From an uncultured euryarchaeote (GTDB lineage: Archaea > Thermoplasmatota > Poseidoniia > Poseidoniales > Poseidoniaceae), in NCBI GenBank assembly GCA_937894115.1, contig CALBFP010000066.1, positions 1 to 50,223 on the forward strand: DNA of 50,223 bases. Reading direction: 5' to 3'. A program made the position numbers and the translations under genes. The notes under the pieces are model-generated. The model did no database searches, had not been told where the DNA came from, and saw nothing but the letters and a program-made list of their open reading frames with translations. Shown here piece after piece: positions 36,871-45,674 of this stretch (positions within the stretch are counted from its first letter, which is position 1; each line of letters starts with the position of its first letter).

Positions 36871-37839
36871 TCATTCGGATTCATAATCCGTAGCACGTTG
36901 TTTCCTAACGGTTTGAACATAAATGATGAATGCAGGAACGATTGCGGCTAATGTGAATCCGAATACAGCGATAGCGACATCCGGCTCGCCGTTGTACGTT
37001 GATTCTGGAATAAAGAGGTTGTTTGGATTTTCATCGATTAAATCGTAACCAAGCGAAGCGAGGGAAGATGCGTACGAGAGAGGAATACGCCCAGGCGTCT
37101 CCAGGGTAACCACGATGCTTGTGACGTCTTCATCCAACAAGTTCGAGATGTTAATTGAATTAATGTACGTGTGGTTGAGCGCTTCACTCTGGTTTGAACC
37201 GTTTGATGCGGTGTTGTTTTCGGCGTTACCCGTAACGTTGAATTGAACGTGATTTGTAACCACAAATTCTTGATCGATTTGTGAGTATTCATGGGGGCGA
37301 TTCTTGGTGATCCAAACGTGGACAACATGGCCATCATTGGCTTCCCATGAAAGTGTACCATTGGTGAGAGTAAGTTCAACAAAACCGTTCCATTGGCGTG
37401 TAAAATTATCGAGCGTTGATGTCAAAACATTGGATTGGGATGAACCAACAAGGAGCCCTTCTCCACTCAAAACAACATCAGGGATTCCCCAAAATCCGTA
37501 TGTTTCATACAAACGAATGTTTGATTCGGAGAAAAAATGCAAATCTCTCGGAGAGGGGTGATGCTGGAGGATTGTTGTGTCCGTTCTGTTGAGTGAAGCG
37601 ATTTGTTCGGAGACGAGAACACACGGCTCACACCAGTCTGCTGAAAAATATTCGATGAGATGGGTTGTTTCGTTTGCTGAGCAGGTTACGTTGGTAAGGG
37701 CACAGTTGACATCAAACGTTCGAACGTCGTAAATTTTTGGCGGTGTGTCTTCGTCAAAATGACCAGCGTGAGCAACGGATTGTGAAGAGAGAATCACGAT
37801 GAAAAGAACTGCCATGCTCAATGCCCATGACCTGTTCAT
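36871..37839 (-). CDS. Membrane-anchored extracellular thioredoxin-fold protein
   Basis: 322 residues. A signal peptide (residues 1-25, ending AHA) leads to a thioredoxin-like domain with CEPC in FSADWCEPCVLV near residue 70 and a cis-Pro region WGIPDVVLSG near 118. The second half is beta-rich with many Asn-x-Ser/Thr sites. It ends in a transmembrane helix (about residues 286-307) and a basic tail. It therefore acts outside as a thiol-disulfide oxidoreductase tethered to the membrane. Being divergent from ctaA, it may serve cytochrome oxidase or cytochrome c assembly, an inference from position only. Confidence 0.85.
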   Translation of the reverse strand: MNRSWALSMAVLFIVILSSQSVAHAGHFDEDTPPKIYDVRTFDVNCALTNVTCSANETTHLIEYFSADWCEPCVLVSEQIASLNRTDTTILQHHPSPRDLHFFSESNIRLYETYGFWGIPDVVLSGEGLLVGSSQSNVLTSTLDNFTRQWNGFVELTLTNGTLSWEANDGHVVHVWITKNRPHEYSQIDQEFVVTNHVQFNVTGNAENNTASNGSNQSEALNHTYINSINISNLLDEDVTSIVVTLETPGRIPLSYASSLASLGYDLIDENPNNLFIPESTYNGEPDVAIAVFGFTLAAIVPAFIIYVQTVRKQRATDYESE

Positions 37840-37857
37840 GATTCGTGGACGCAGGGT

Positions 37858-37868
37858 CTTGTTAAAAG
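37858..37868. promoter_or_regulatory. Possible shared A/T-rich promoter element between thioredoxin-like gene and ctaA
   Basis: CTTGTTAAAAG is the only A/T-rich stretch in the 51-base divergent gap. It lies about 23-33 bases before the ctaA ATG and about 20-29 before the start of the minus-strand gene. Neither start has a ribosome binding site, which fits leaderless transcripts from a bidirectional TATA-like site. Confidence 0.3.
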
Positions 37869-37890
37869 AGGGCCGCCTTCACGGCTTGAC

Positions 37891-38961
37891 ATGGGCCAGT
37901 CTTGGTGGAAGCGTCCTTCAATGCTACCACTAGTCCTCATTGCCATGGCTGCGTCAATCATCGTCGTAGGAGGTACAATCCGTATTCATGATGCGGGGGA
38001 GTCCTGTCCGGACTGGCCTCAGTGCTTCGGAACTTGGGGCTTTATGGTCGATGAGTCAGAACAGGCTGCATACTGGGAAGCCAATCCCGATCAAATCGAC
38101 AGTCGGGGCGCAGACCATCGTTACACAATCTTCGAAATTTTTGTTGAGTGGTTCCATCGTATGTTGGTTGGAATTATCGCAATTCCGATTCTGATCAATG
38201 CTGTGGTAGCTCATAGGCTCAAATCGGAGTATGGTAATGGGTTGAGAAACTTGGCAGCGGTTTCAGGGGTTCTTCTGGTCGTACAAGCAATTGCTGGTGC
38301 TGTTACGGTCTTTTTCGACAATGCGGATTGGACGGTTGCAATGCATCTTTCTTTGGCGAGCATCTTTATTTCTCTGCTTGTTTGGCAATACATTGCAATG
38401 CGCGTCAAAGAAGGAGCAACATGGAACTTTCTGAACACTTCGCGTAGTTTCCTTCTACGGCAAAAAAAGCGGTTGATCAACATCACCGCCTCTGTATTTA
38501 TCCTCCTTATTCTCGGTGCTTGGGTTTCCAGTACTTCAGGAGGACAATACAACCAAGCATGCAGCATAGGGTTCCCAACCGGATGGCCAAAATGTCAGGG
38601 TTCTGTTCTGCCAAGCATCGATGGACCTGGAGTTCTTGTTCAAATGGTCCACAGGTTCGGTGCTGGAATCGTCGGTTTGGTGCTGATTCTTACATCAGCC
38701 AAAATCCGAATGGACGTACGCAACTATGGCGAAGGTACAGGTTTCTCGACTGCAACGAATGTCGTGACTGGGTTTTGGATGCTCAATGTGCTTGTCGGTG
38801 GGATGTACATCATGCTTGCAGACCCACAGGAGTTTCCTGAATTCATCTCGCTTCTACACCTTGTATTTGGTGTAACTTCATTCATTGCAGCAGCTGTAAC
38901 ACTCATGATGCTGAGGTTGGCGTATCTTCGTATACCAGACCCTCATGGTGGGAGTGAATGA
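37891..38961 (+). CDS. ctaA: Heme A synthase (CtaA/COX15)
   Basis: 356 residues with about eight transmembrane helices in two four-helix halves. It oxidises the C8 methyl of heme O to make heme A for cytochrome oxidase. The first half starts GGTIRIHDAGESCPDWPQC near residue 27 with a Cys pair, and has EWFHRMLVG near 87; the second half has VHRFGAG and LHLVFG. The four His positions are the expected heme ligands. A second Cys pair lies in QACSIGFPTGWPKC near 215. Its stop overlaps the ctaB ATG (ATGA). Confidence 0.93.
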   Translation: MGQSWWKRPSMLPLVLIAMAASIIVVGGTIRIHDAGESCPDWPQCFGTWGFMVDESEQAAYWEANPDQIDSRGADHRYTIFEIFVEWFHRMLVGIIAIPILINAVVAHRLKSEYGNGLRNLAAVSGVLLVVQAIAGAVTVFFDNADWTVAMHLSLASIFISLLVWQYIAMRVKEGATWNFLNTSRSFLLRQKKRLINITASVFILLILGAWVSSTSGGQYNQACSIGFPTGWPKCQGSVLPSIDGPGVLVQMVHRFGAGIVGLVLILTSAKIRMDVRNYGEGTGFSTATNVVTGFWMLNVLVGGMYIMLADPQEFPEFISLLHLVFGVTSFIAAAVTLMMLRLAYLRIPDPHGGSE

Positions 38962-39953
38962 GCGAGAATCAACCATCGCTGCTTTTGCTTTTCATCAGAT
39001 TGATGAAGCTTCGAGTGATTGTACTCCTCCAGATTACAGCCATTTGCGCAATACTTGTTCACGACTCAATCGCCCGTCACGATTTGATCGATGTGGAACG
39101 AACATGGTCTGACACACTGTGGACCTCTCTCGTCACATTGGTTGGTGGAACGTTATCTGCAGGGGGTTCAAATGCCATTAACATGTGGTATGACCGTGAT
39201 ATTGACAGAAAAATGCGGAGAACAAAAAACCGACCGCTGCCGCTTGACCAGATGCGTCCGAGAACCGCTTTGATGTTTGGAATTATCATCTCGATTCTGG
39301 GCTCCTCATTGTTTTTCTTGCTTCATTGGAAGGCTGCATTCTGGTCCTTTTTTTCGGTTGGATTTTACGTCTTTGTTTACACGATATGGCTCAAGCGCAG
39401 GACTCCTCAAAACATCGTTATTGGGGGCGCAGCGGGAGCAACACCTCCGTTGATTGGGTGGGCAGCAGCAGCAGCGGATTCCATCAATTCGATGAATCCA
39501 CTGGATTTGGGTTCACCGATTCCATGGATGTTGTTCGCTTTGATTTTTCTTTGGACACCGCCGCACTTCTGGGCCCTTGCATTGTATCGCTCGGGTGAGT
39601 ACGCAAAAGCAAACGTCCCGATGATGAATGAGGTTAAGGGTGCCAGGCGGACCGTTGTTGAATCAAAATTATACTGCGCAGGACTGTTTATGCTGGGATC
39701 CGTACCATGCTTTTGGCCGGAATCAGGTCTTCCGCTGTTGTGGGCCTTTGTAGCGGGCGGTCTTACCGTTTGGTACGCTCAATCGGTTTGGAAAATTGAC
39801 GTCAACGAACCGCTCGATGAAGACGGCCGAATGCCAAAGGCAGCGAAGTCGTTTTCCCGATCGCTGATGTATCTCGGAGCGATGTTCTTCTCGCTGGTGT
39901 TGGTGTCTTTTATCCCACCGGATTCCTTGGGTTTCTTAGGTATCGTAGGTTGA
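38958..39953 (+). CDS. ctaB: Protoheme IX farnesyltransferase (heme O synthase)
   Basis: 331 residues, a UbiA-family prenyltransferase with about nine membrane helices. It adds a farnesyl-type chain to heme B to give heme O, the substrate of CtaA. The first Asp-rich motif is NAINMWYDRDIDRKMRRTKNRPLP near residue 75; the second region is YTIWLKRRTPQNIVIGGAAGATPPLIGW near 140. Translationally coupled to ctaA. The stop codon directly abuts the CCA end of a tRNA gene on the other strand. Confidence 0.94.
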   Translation: MSENQPSLLLLFIRLMKLRVIVLLQITAICAILVHDSIARHDLIDVERTWSDTLWTSLVTLVGGTLSAGGSNAINMWYDRDIDRKMRRTKNRPLPLDQMRPRTALMFGIIISILGSSLFFLLHWKAAFWSFFSVGFYVFVYTIWLKRRTPQNIVIGGAAGATPPLIGWAAAAADSINSMNPLDLGSPIPWMLFALIFLWTPPHFWALALYRSGEYAKANVPMMNEVKGARRTVVESKLYCAGLFMLGSVPCFWPESGLPLLWAFVAGGLTVWYAQSVWKIDVNEPLDEDGRMPKAAKSFSRSLMYLGAMFFSLVLVSFIPPDSLGFLGIVG

Positions 39954-40041
39954 TGGCGCGGTGAGGGAGATTCGAACTCCCGAGGGACTTAACCCACTGG
40001 ATTAGCAATCCAGCGCAATGGCCAGGCTATGCGATCACCGC
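39954..40041 (-). tRNA. tRNA-Ser (anticodon GCU), with encoded CCA
   Basis: Read on the minus strand: acceptor stem GCGGTGA pairs with TCACCGC. The anticodon stem CTGGA/TCCAG encloses TTGCTAA, giving anticodon GCT for AGC/AGU codons. A long variable arm typical of serine tRNA follows, then a T arm with GTTCGAATC. Discriminator G is followed by CCA (39954-39956), so the CCA end is encoded. No intron. The 3' end touches the ctaB stop. Confidence 0.95.
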
Positions 40042-40078
40042 AGCGATGCGAGCCACCGAGAGTTTAGTCATGAACATG

Positions 40079-40098
40079 ACGGTTCGAAAATCAACCGT
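40079..40098 (-). terminator. Small hairpin just after the stop of the large secreted protein gene
   Basis: Arms ACGGTT and AACCGT form a 6-bp stem with an 8-base loop, 1 base past the stop codon at 40100. No U-run follows, so it may be an RNA-end or processing structure, or chance. Confidence 0.2.
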
Positions 40099-40099
40099 T

Positions 40100-43039
40100 T
40101 CATTGGAAGAAATCTTCGAACTCATCAGCCATGTTGAGTGTGGCTTCATTTCGTCTACGTGCGGAGATAACCCTCTTGAGTCGTTTCTTGGCTCGAAGGG
40201 TAATCGGTACAAACAGCGCATTCAAAACCACGAGCATCAATACGGCAATTCCAGCAAACCTGAACTCGTCATCCTCTGTGTAGTCCAGAACATCCTGTAG
40301 CCATGAAATGCCGAGTGGAGGCTCGGGTGGAGCAGGTTCCTCTGGGATGATGTGCTGGTTGTAATCCCACCATTGATCCTGTATTTCCACAGGGAGGATG
40401 TTTTCGCTTGGGAGTTGGTTCGTGTTTTCGTTACCTTTACCGTCAATCGGTGCAAGGACGTAGTAATAGGTTCGAAGAGGGCGTATGCCATCTGCTTCAA
40501 GTCCAGATTGATTGAACCAACCTTGCTCACCTTGAACTCCGGCCAATCCAGTTACCAGTGGCGTTGCGTATTTGAGGTCAAGTTCGCTTGGGTCGGTGTC
40601 CATCCTGTAGATGTTCCATGTGACGCCACCATCGTCTTCGTTGGCAGGCCACGTCCATGTCATGTTGACCTCATAACATGCGTTCCAGTTCTGTTGCTTG
40701 TTGAAGCAATCGGTTGAATTGGTGAATCGGTAGGTGTATTCAAATGCCGAAACAGCACTCGCTGGAGGCAAAGCATCGCCGCAGAGTCTTGAATCACCAC
40801 TCTCTTCCATGATGACGTTGATTCTTGAGAGGTCTGGGACACCAGCTCGATTGGTTGGCAGTACCGCATAGGAAGCGCAGGTCCCGGTATCAAGCGGTAT
40901 CGGGTCACTCCACCCCGATAACTCTGTAGGAACCAGCGCTACTGCGCTGGAGGACAACAGTTCAGACCATAGGTTTTGATTCGTTTCAACGCTGGGGTCT
41001 GGGAAAATTGTGCCCACGGATTCGTCTCCAGTAAGCCTGTAAACTTGCCAACCGCCAAGGTAAGGATTTCCAGTGTCACCTTCCGGTGTCCAGGTGAGTT
41101 CGATTGCACCTCCTTCCAGTTTGTTGTGCGAGAGATTCGCAAGGGTGACATCGGGTTGTGGCAACGCTCCAATGAACAACACAATCGTGTTTGATTGCAA
41201 GTTCAAACTGATGTTCTCCAATCCGTCATACGAGAAGTATTCTGGCGATTCAAGATAATCCCAGTATGCATCGTCCAGCGCAGGTAGTTTCAGTAATTCT
41301 ACAGAATCGTGAGGTATTGAATCCGGAAGGAGCGCTGTTAGGTTGATGTTGATGTTGAGGGATTGTAACTGCGCTGGCTGGAGGTTGTTGTCTTGTTGCA
41401 TGACCCTGAAATCCATGATCATGAGTGGTTCTTTGCCACCAGCGATGTTGTACTCAAATCCTTGTATAGGCAGGAGAACATCGTATTCGAAGTTTGCTTT
41501 ATCGAGCGAAACGGCAGAACCCGTCATGAGCGGTTCTTCGTTAATGACAACCTCGTCGATGATCGAGATGGTTTCATGTGCTTCAGCAGTAAACCCAAGA
41601 GCATCCTCAACGTAAAGTCCGATATCGTAGTTTTTCAGCGGGAACGAGGAAGCATTCACTGTGATTGATTTTCCGTATCCTATGTTGATAACGGTATCAA
41701 GCACCCAGGTGTAATTAAGCGGTTTTGCAGCGACGCTGTTGGTAATGGCTGTGAATTCAATCGTATCTGCAGTCGTGAAGGTTCCTGAGATTGAATTCAT
41801 TGTAATGATTGGCAGTATTTCCCCTGCCAGAATCGAAGTAAATTCAACGAGTGTGTTGTCCGATGGCCCCGTATCTGGCCTACCATCAAAAACGGTTGGC
41901 ATGTATATTCGCAGTTCCTTACCTTCGCCAACTTTTGTTAGGTTAAACATACACGTTGACGCTTCAGAAGGGTTGAGTTTGCCGATGGTGCACGAATCAA
42001 GGAACTCTGATTCGCCAACAGCGTCAAACATTTCGAAGGTTACAACGATGTTTTCTACGGTAAAGTTGCCAATGTTTTCAACATCGATCGAGAGCATGTC
42101 TTCTCCGTAGTAGTAATCAGGCGAGGATGGATTGTGCGATGGATACATGCTTGCAATGCGCAAGTCAAGCGTGTTATCGAGAACAATTTCGACTTGTTCT
42201 AGGTCGTTGTAATCGTTGAGATCACCATTGTACGCGCTTGCGCTGTCAATCAGTCCAAACTGGAAGATGTAACGTCCAGGGACGGAATAATTCAATGCAG
42301 GAAGTCCTGTTGTGAACGCTTGTTCGTAACCTCCAGAGGGAAGGTTGGTAACGCTTTGATTGGCGCTAGCGACGAGGGTTCCATCCAGTTCAAGCAGGTT
42401 CCAACCCATGTATGCAATCAATCCACAAGAACCGCAGGTGTGGACGGTTCCAGAAACGCTCATAGCGTAATCTTGGTCAGTGTTGAGGATAAGCTCACCA
42501 CCGTATGTATGCAAGCCAGAGAGGGTTTCGCGAGGGTCTTGATTTTGTTCGATTGCAACGTCGCTATACTCCGCTGTTAGGTTGATGTTGTAGACCAGCA
42601 CATCGTCGCTCGTGTCAACGTCTGCATAGTTGAATTTGAACACTACAGTAAACGTCCCAGTCATTCCAGATGGGTACCAAAGTGAAGAGTCGCTAAAGTT
42701 TCCTATGCCGCCACTGAGGAGTCCGTTGACGTTGATTTGGCCACTTGCTACATCGTTCGAAGAGCATTGAATTGCGCTCTTCATTCCTTCGCAAACGTAC
42801 CAGTTCATGGTACGAGTTGTGGTTTGTGGACTCAAGGCTTGGTTTTCAACCTCGGCGGAGAATTGGATGCCATCAAACGCCGGGTAGTTCCTGTCAGCAA
42901 CGGGGCTCTGGCCCGAAACGATGGCAAGGTCGACCTGTTCAATGGCCGCTGCGCTGGGTGCAACGAGAAGGGCGGAAAAAAGCGAAACCATCATCAACAA
43001 AACCAAGCCGATGCTGGTGTTTTTCTTGGACACAGCCAT
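40100..43039 (-). CDS. Large secreted membrane-anchored beta-sandwich protein
   Basis: 979 residues from the ATG at 43039. A signal peptide follows at once, with a hydrophobic core ending APSAAA near residue 32. The ORF opens at 43084, but the added part is Cys-rich and not signal-like. The ectodomain is rich in Asn, Ser, Thr and Asp and shows CARDB/Ig-like repeats, with a PKD-like segment near residues 420-490 and fibronectin-III-like parts after about residue 650 (LEGGAIELTWTP, then another near 810). A transmembrane helix lies near 922-944, then a basic tail. GGAG lies upstream. It is probably a cell-surface adhesin or envelope protein; the substrate is unknown. Confidence 0.82.
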   Translation of the reverse strand: MAVSKKNTSIGLVLLMMVSLFSALLVAPSAAAIEQVDLAIVSGQSPVADRNYPAFDGIQFSAEVENQALSPQTTTRTMNWYVCEGMKSAIQCSSNDVASGQINVNGLLSGGIGNFSDSSLWYPSGMTGTFTVVFKFNYADVDTSDDVLVYNINLTAEYSDVAIEQNQDPRETLSGLHTYGGELILNTDQDYAMSVSGTVHTCGSCGLIAYMGWNLLELDGTLVASANQSVTNLPSGGYEQAFTTGLPALNYSVPGRYIFQFGLIDSASAYNGDLNDYNDLEQVEIVLDNTLDLRIASMYPSHNPSSPDYYYGEDMLSIDVENIGNFTVENIVVTFEMFDAVGESEFLDSCTIGKLNPSEASTCMFNLTKVGEGKELRIYMPTVFDGRPDTGPSDNTLVEFTSILAGEILPIITMNSISGTFTTADTIEFTAITNSVAAKPLNYTWVLDTVINIGYGKSITVNASSFPLKNYDIGLYVEDALGFTAEAHETISIIDEVVINEEPLMTGSAVSLDKANFEYDVLLPIQGFEYNIAGGKEPLMIMDFRVMQQDNNLQPAQLQSLNININLTALLPDSIPHDSVELLKLPALDDAYWDYLESPEYFSYDGLENISLNLQSNTIVLFIGALPQPDVTLANLSHNKLEGGAIELTWTPEGDTGNPYLGGWQVYRLTGDESVGTIFPDPSVETNQNLWSELLSSSAVALVPTELSGWSDPIPLDTGTCASYAVLPTNRAGVPDLSRINVIMEESGDSRLCGDALPPASAVSAFEYTYRFTNSTDCFNKQQNWNACYEVNMTWTWPANEDDGGVTWNIYRMDTDPSELDLKYATPLVTGLAGVQGEQGWFNQSGLEADGIRPLRTYYYVLAPIDGKGNENTNQLPSENILPVEIQDQWWDYNQHIIPEEPAPPEPPLGISWLQDVLDYTEDDEFRFAGIAVLMLVVLNALFVPITLRAKKRLKRVISARRRNEATLNMADEFEDFFQ

Positions 43040-43175
43040 GCGCTCCGCTCCTGACATCGTACAATGGTCGCATGGATTGTTCAAAGACTCATCGCTTCAT
43101 CCATGAAGAAATCAATCGGTTGCAAACCCCAAATCTGTTGGCAACGTTCATGACCACCCTCGTGGTGGTAGATGC

Positions 43176-44264
43176 ATGGGAGGAGGCGAATGGTCTCAAA
43201 TCCGCGAAGACGAGGCAGGTCTAACGGCGGTCATTGAATTCCTTTCAGCCTTCACACTGTTCCTGATGATTCTCACTGCGTTCATGTCTCTCGCACAACT
43301 TGAGATGGGGTCCAATGACACAGAAATTGATCAAGTGGACCAAGCCGTCGTTGCGGGCCTCGATCGTTTAACGGGCGGTTCGGGATGGTTCGTACCGGGA
43401 GACGGAGATGGGGGTTATGTCTACTCAAACTCAACCATGGAATGGCAACTCGAGTCGGCTGAAGTATTGCAAAATGGTCGGGTCCAAACGGGATTGATGA
43501 TTGATAATCAATTGGACATGAAGCGTGTTTCAGCCTTGTCGAACGTAACGCTCTCCAGTTTTTCTCAGGGTTTGGGATTGGATGAAGGTTTGACAGCGTT
43601 TTTGCGAATTACCGTATCGTCCTCGGAAGATGCAGATCGTGTTGGAATCCAATTGTTCGAAGGAGGAGCAAACATCAACAATGCACGCATGGCCTCGACA
43701 GCATCAAGCACGGTCCGAATGGGTACTGAACTTGTGCTGATTACCCTTGAAGTTCACGATGCGGGGAGGACCAACGAAAATCTCCTTTTGACCGAGGTTA
43801 TGGTCCGACCGGTAAGCGGCGGTCCTGAATGGATTGAGGTTTACAACGACAATGCTTTCGCTACAAGTCTTCTCGGCTGGTCCTTCAACACCACATCAAG
43901 TTCGACTTCGAACGAAGTATTGCTTCAACAAGGCATCATTAGTGGTCATTCAGTTGCGCTGTTCACGGGCTCACTTGCATCGCTTGAACAAGGCAATGCA
44001 TCGCAAATGTTTGATTTGGGTCAATATGGGTTGCTGGGAGTTGGCTCGATGAATCTCTTGGATGATGCTGCCGGAACCATCGAACTGCGGTTCACTCGGC
44101 CCGGCCAAATTAATCCTGTTACCAACGCCCAAGTCGAGTGGGGAGGAGATACGGGACGAATCCTGAATCTGAATCACGTGCTCGTTTGGGAAGGAGGAAC
44201 GTGGTCGGTGCAAGAAGACGCCACTCCGGGTGATGTGTCCGCAGGACAATCAAATGCTTCATGA
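43176..44264 (+). CDS. Pilin-like N-terminus plus lamin-tail-like domain protein
   Basis: 362 residues. A short polar leader containing EDEAG at residues 11-15 runs straight into a hydrophobic helix (LTAVIEFLSAFTLFLMIL). This resembles a class III (type IV pilin) signal cut after Gly, but with Glu at position +6 rather than +5. The ectodomain ends with a lamin-tail-like domain, LTEVMVRPVSGGPEWIEVYN near residue 210, extending to a WEGGTW strand near 345. It is surface exposed and perhaps polymerised or anchored. It is divergent from the large secreted protein gene and 29 bases ahead of the KaiC-like trio. Function unknown. Confidence 0.75.
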   Translation: MGGGEWSQIREDEAGLTAVIEFLSAFTLFLMILTAFMSLAQLEMGSNDTEIDQVDQAVVAGLDRLTGGSGWFVPGDGDGGYVYSNSTMEWQLESAEVLQNGRVQTGLMIDNQLDMKRVSALSNVTLSSFSQGLGLDEGLTAFLRITVSSSEDADRVGIQLFEGGANINNARMASTASSTVRMGTELVLITLEVHDAGRTNENLLLTEVMVRPVSGGPEWIEVYNDNAFATSLLGWSFNTTSSSTSNEVLLQQGIISGHSVALFTGSLASLEQGNASQMFDLGQYGLLGVGSMNLLDDAAGTIELRFTRPGQINPVTNAQVEWGGDTGRILNLNHVLVWEGGTWSVQEDATPGDVSAGQSNAS

Positions 44265-44293
44265 ACTCAATAGGGCTGGGCTAAGCGATAGCC

Positions 44294-45076
44294 GTGCAAG
44301 CCGCATCGACATATTCCCGAGACCGCTGTGTTACAGGCATTCACGGTCTTGACGAAATTCTCCGTGGTGGAATCCCATACGGCTCCACCGTTTTGGCATC
44401 TGGAACATGTGGCTCTGGGAAGACAACCTTGGGAATGGAATTTCTTGTTCGAGGTGCATTGGCAGGTGAAGCTTGTGCACACTTTACAGCAACTGAACCT
44501 TCTGTGAAGTTGCTGGAAAACATCCGACAGTATGCATTCTTTGACATGAACATGGTCGATACGGGTTTAATCAACGTCTTTGACATGGATGTCCTCTATT
44601 CATGGCTTGGATTGGACAAGTCTACCTTCGACTTGGACGATGTTCACGCACTGATTAAATCGATTACAGACATTGTCAATACCATCGGTGTAACTCGACT
44701 TGTCATCGATTCGGTTACAACATTGTGTTACAAGATCAAGTCCGAACAGTTGATTCGTGACTTCCTTTTCACTCTTGGGAAGAAACTCGCCACTCTTGGA
44801 TGTACAACGATTCTTATCTCTGAAATCACTTCTGCAACAGAAAACGCACATTGGTCTTCTTTTGGTGTTGAAGAAGCCATTGCAGATGGCATTGTTGTTA
44901 TGGGCGATGTTGAACGTATGGGGCATTTGCTTCGATTTTTGCAGGTTGTCAAAATGCGAGGTACCGCGCACAGTCGGGCCAAGCACGCCATCGAATTGAC
45001 GCCACTGGGCGTCATGCTGACACCGATGTTGAAATGGGGCGCTCAAAGCGATAAGACTGCCAAATGGGGGAGCTGA
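44294..45076 (+). CDS. KaiC-like RecA-fold ATPase with intact P-loop
   Basis: 260 residues, a single KaiC/RAD55 domain. The start GTGIHGLDEILRGGIPYGS-type region is followed by Walker A GTCGSGKTTLG, whose Lys43 is present. Walker B is RLVIDSVTTL near residue 136. The C-terminal KMRGTAHSRAKHAIELTPLGV is the usual KaiC-like hairpin. Such archaeal proteins act in signalling and regulation rather than a circadian clock. It begins at a GTG and overlaps the ribosome binding site region of the next gene. It is the only member of the trio able to bind ATP in the normal way. Confidence 0.88.
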   Translation: MQAASTYSRDRCVTGIHGLDEILRGGIPYGSTVLASGTCGSGKTTLGMEFLVRGALAGEACAHFTATEPSVKLLENIRQYAFFDMNMVDTGLINVFDMDVLYSWLGLDKSTFDLDDVHALIKSITDIVNTIGVTRLVIDSVTTLCYKIKSEQLIRDFLFTLGKKLATLGCTTILISEITSATENAHWSSFGVEEAIADGIVVMGDVERMGHLLRFLQVVKMRGTAHSRAKHAIELTPLGVMLTPMLKWGAQSDKTAKWGS

Positions 45077-45078
45077 AA

Positions 45079-45663
45079 ATGTTCGAACTCGATCAACGAA
45101 TTGCCGAGCAACTCTCGACCATTTCATTGAACAGTTCCGTTCAAGTCCGCTGTGGAAATTCAAATGCTTTCATGGTCACGGCAAGTACCATGTTGCCGTT
45201 GATGCAGATGTTTGAGATGGGAGGAGTGTACATCTCCGCAAGTCGAGGTGCGGTTGAAATCATACAGGCGTTCGAATCGATCGGTGTCGATGTCTCAAAC
45301 ATTCAGTTCATTGATTTGGTCTCATCAGGTATCCTCGGTGGTACGGATGTAACCCACCCCAACATTCACTTTGTGGACAGCCCAATCATGCTTGAATCGG
45401 TCCTCTTGCGTACGCTCTATATTCTTCGTACGACTCACACACCCAGAAACTTCGTGTTTCTTGACAGTGTGAACGCTCTGGCCATCTACAACGAAGACCG
45501 AATGCTTGCAGAGTACCTTCACACCTTCATCAACACCTTCAGACAGCGTGAGGTTCTTTCCGTTATTCTCAACGTTCCGGACCAGACTCCGCCTCTGGTT
45601 CTTTCGAATCTTGATTTGTATTGTACGGATTTGGTCGACCGTGGCCAGGTGGTCATTCACTGA
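45079..45663 (+). CDS. Degenerate KaiC-like (RecA-fold) protein without P-loop
   Basis: 194 residues from the ATG at 45079, with GGGGGAG upstream; an ATG at 45064 would overlap the previous gene. The order of strands fits a KaiC domain, including a Walker-B-like FVFLDSVNALAIYN near residue 124 and a VLSVILNVPD strand. Where the P-loop should be there is VRCGNSNAFMV, lacking the Lys-Ser/Thr. It should not hydrolyse ATP, and may be a structural or regulatory partner of the intact KaiC-like protein 2 bases upstream. Confidence 0.75.
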   Translation: MFELDQRIAEQLSTISLNSSVQVRCGNSNAFMVTASTMLPLMQMFEMGGVYISASRGAVEIIQAFESIGVDVSNIQFIDLVSSGILGGTDVTHPNIHFVDSPIMLESVLLRTLYILRTTHTPRNFVFLDSVNALAIYNEDRMLAEYLHTFINTFRQREVLSVILNVPDQTPPLVLSNLDLYCTDLVDRGQVVIH

Positions 45664-45674
45664 GGGGATAACGC

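Noticed and set aside
42745-43224. Plus-strand 159-codon ORF over the start of the large secreted protein
   Set aside because: It is antisense to a signal peptide region and its composition is not protein-like.
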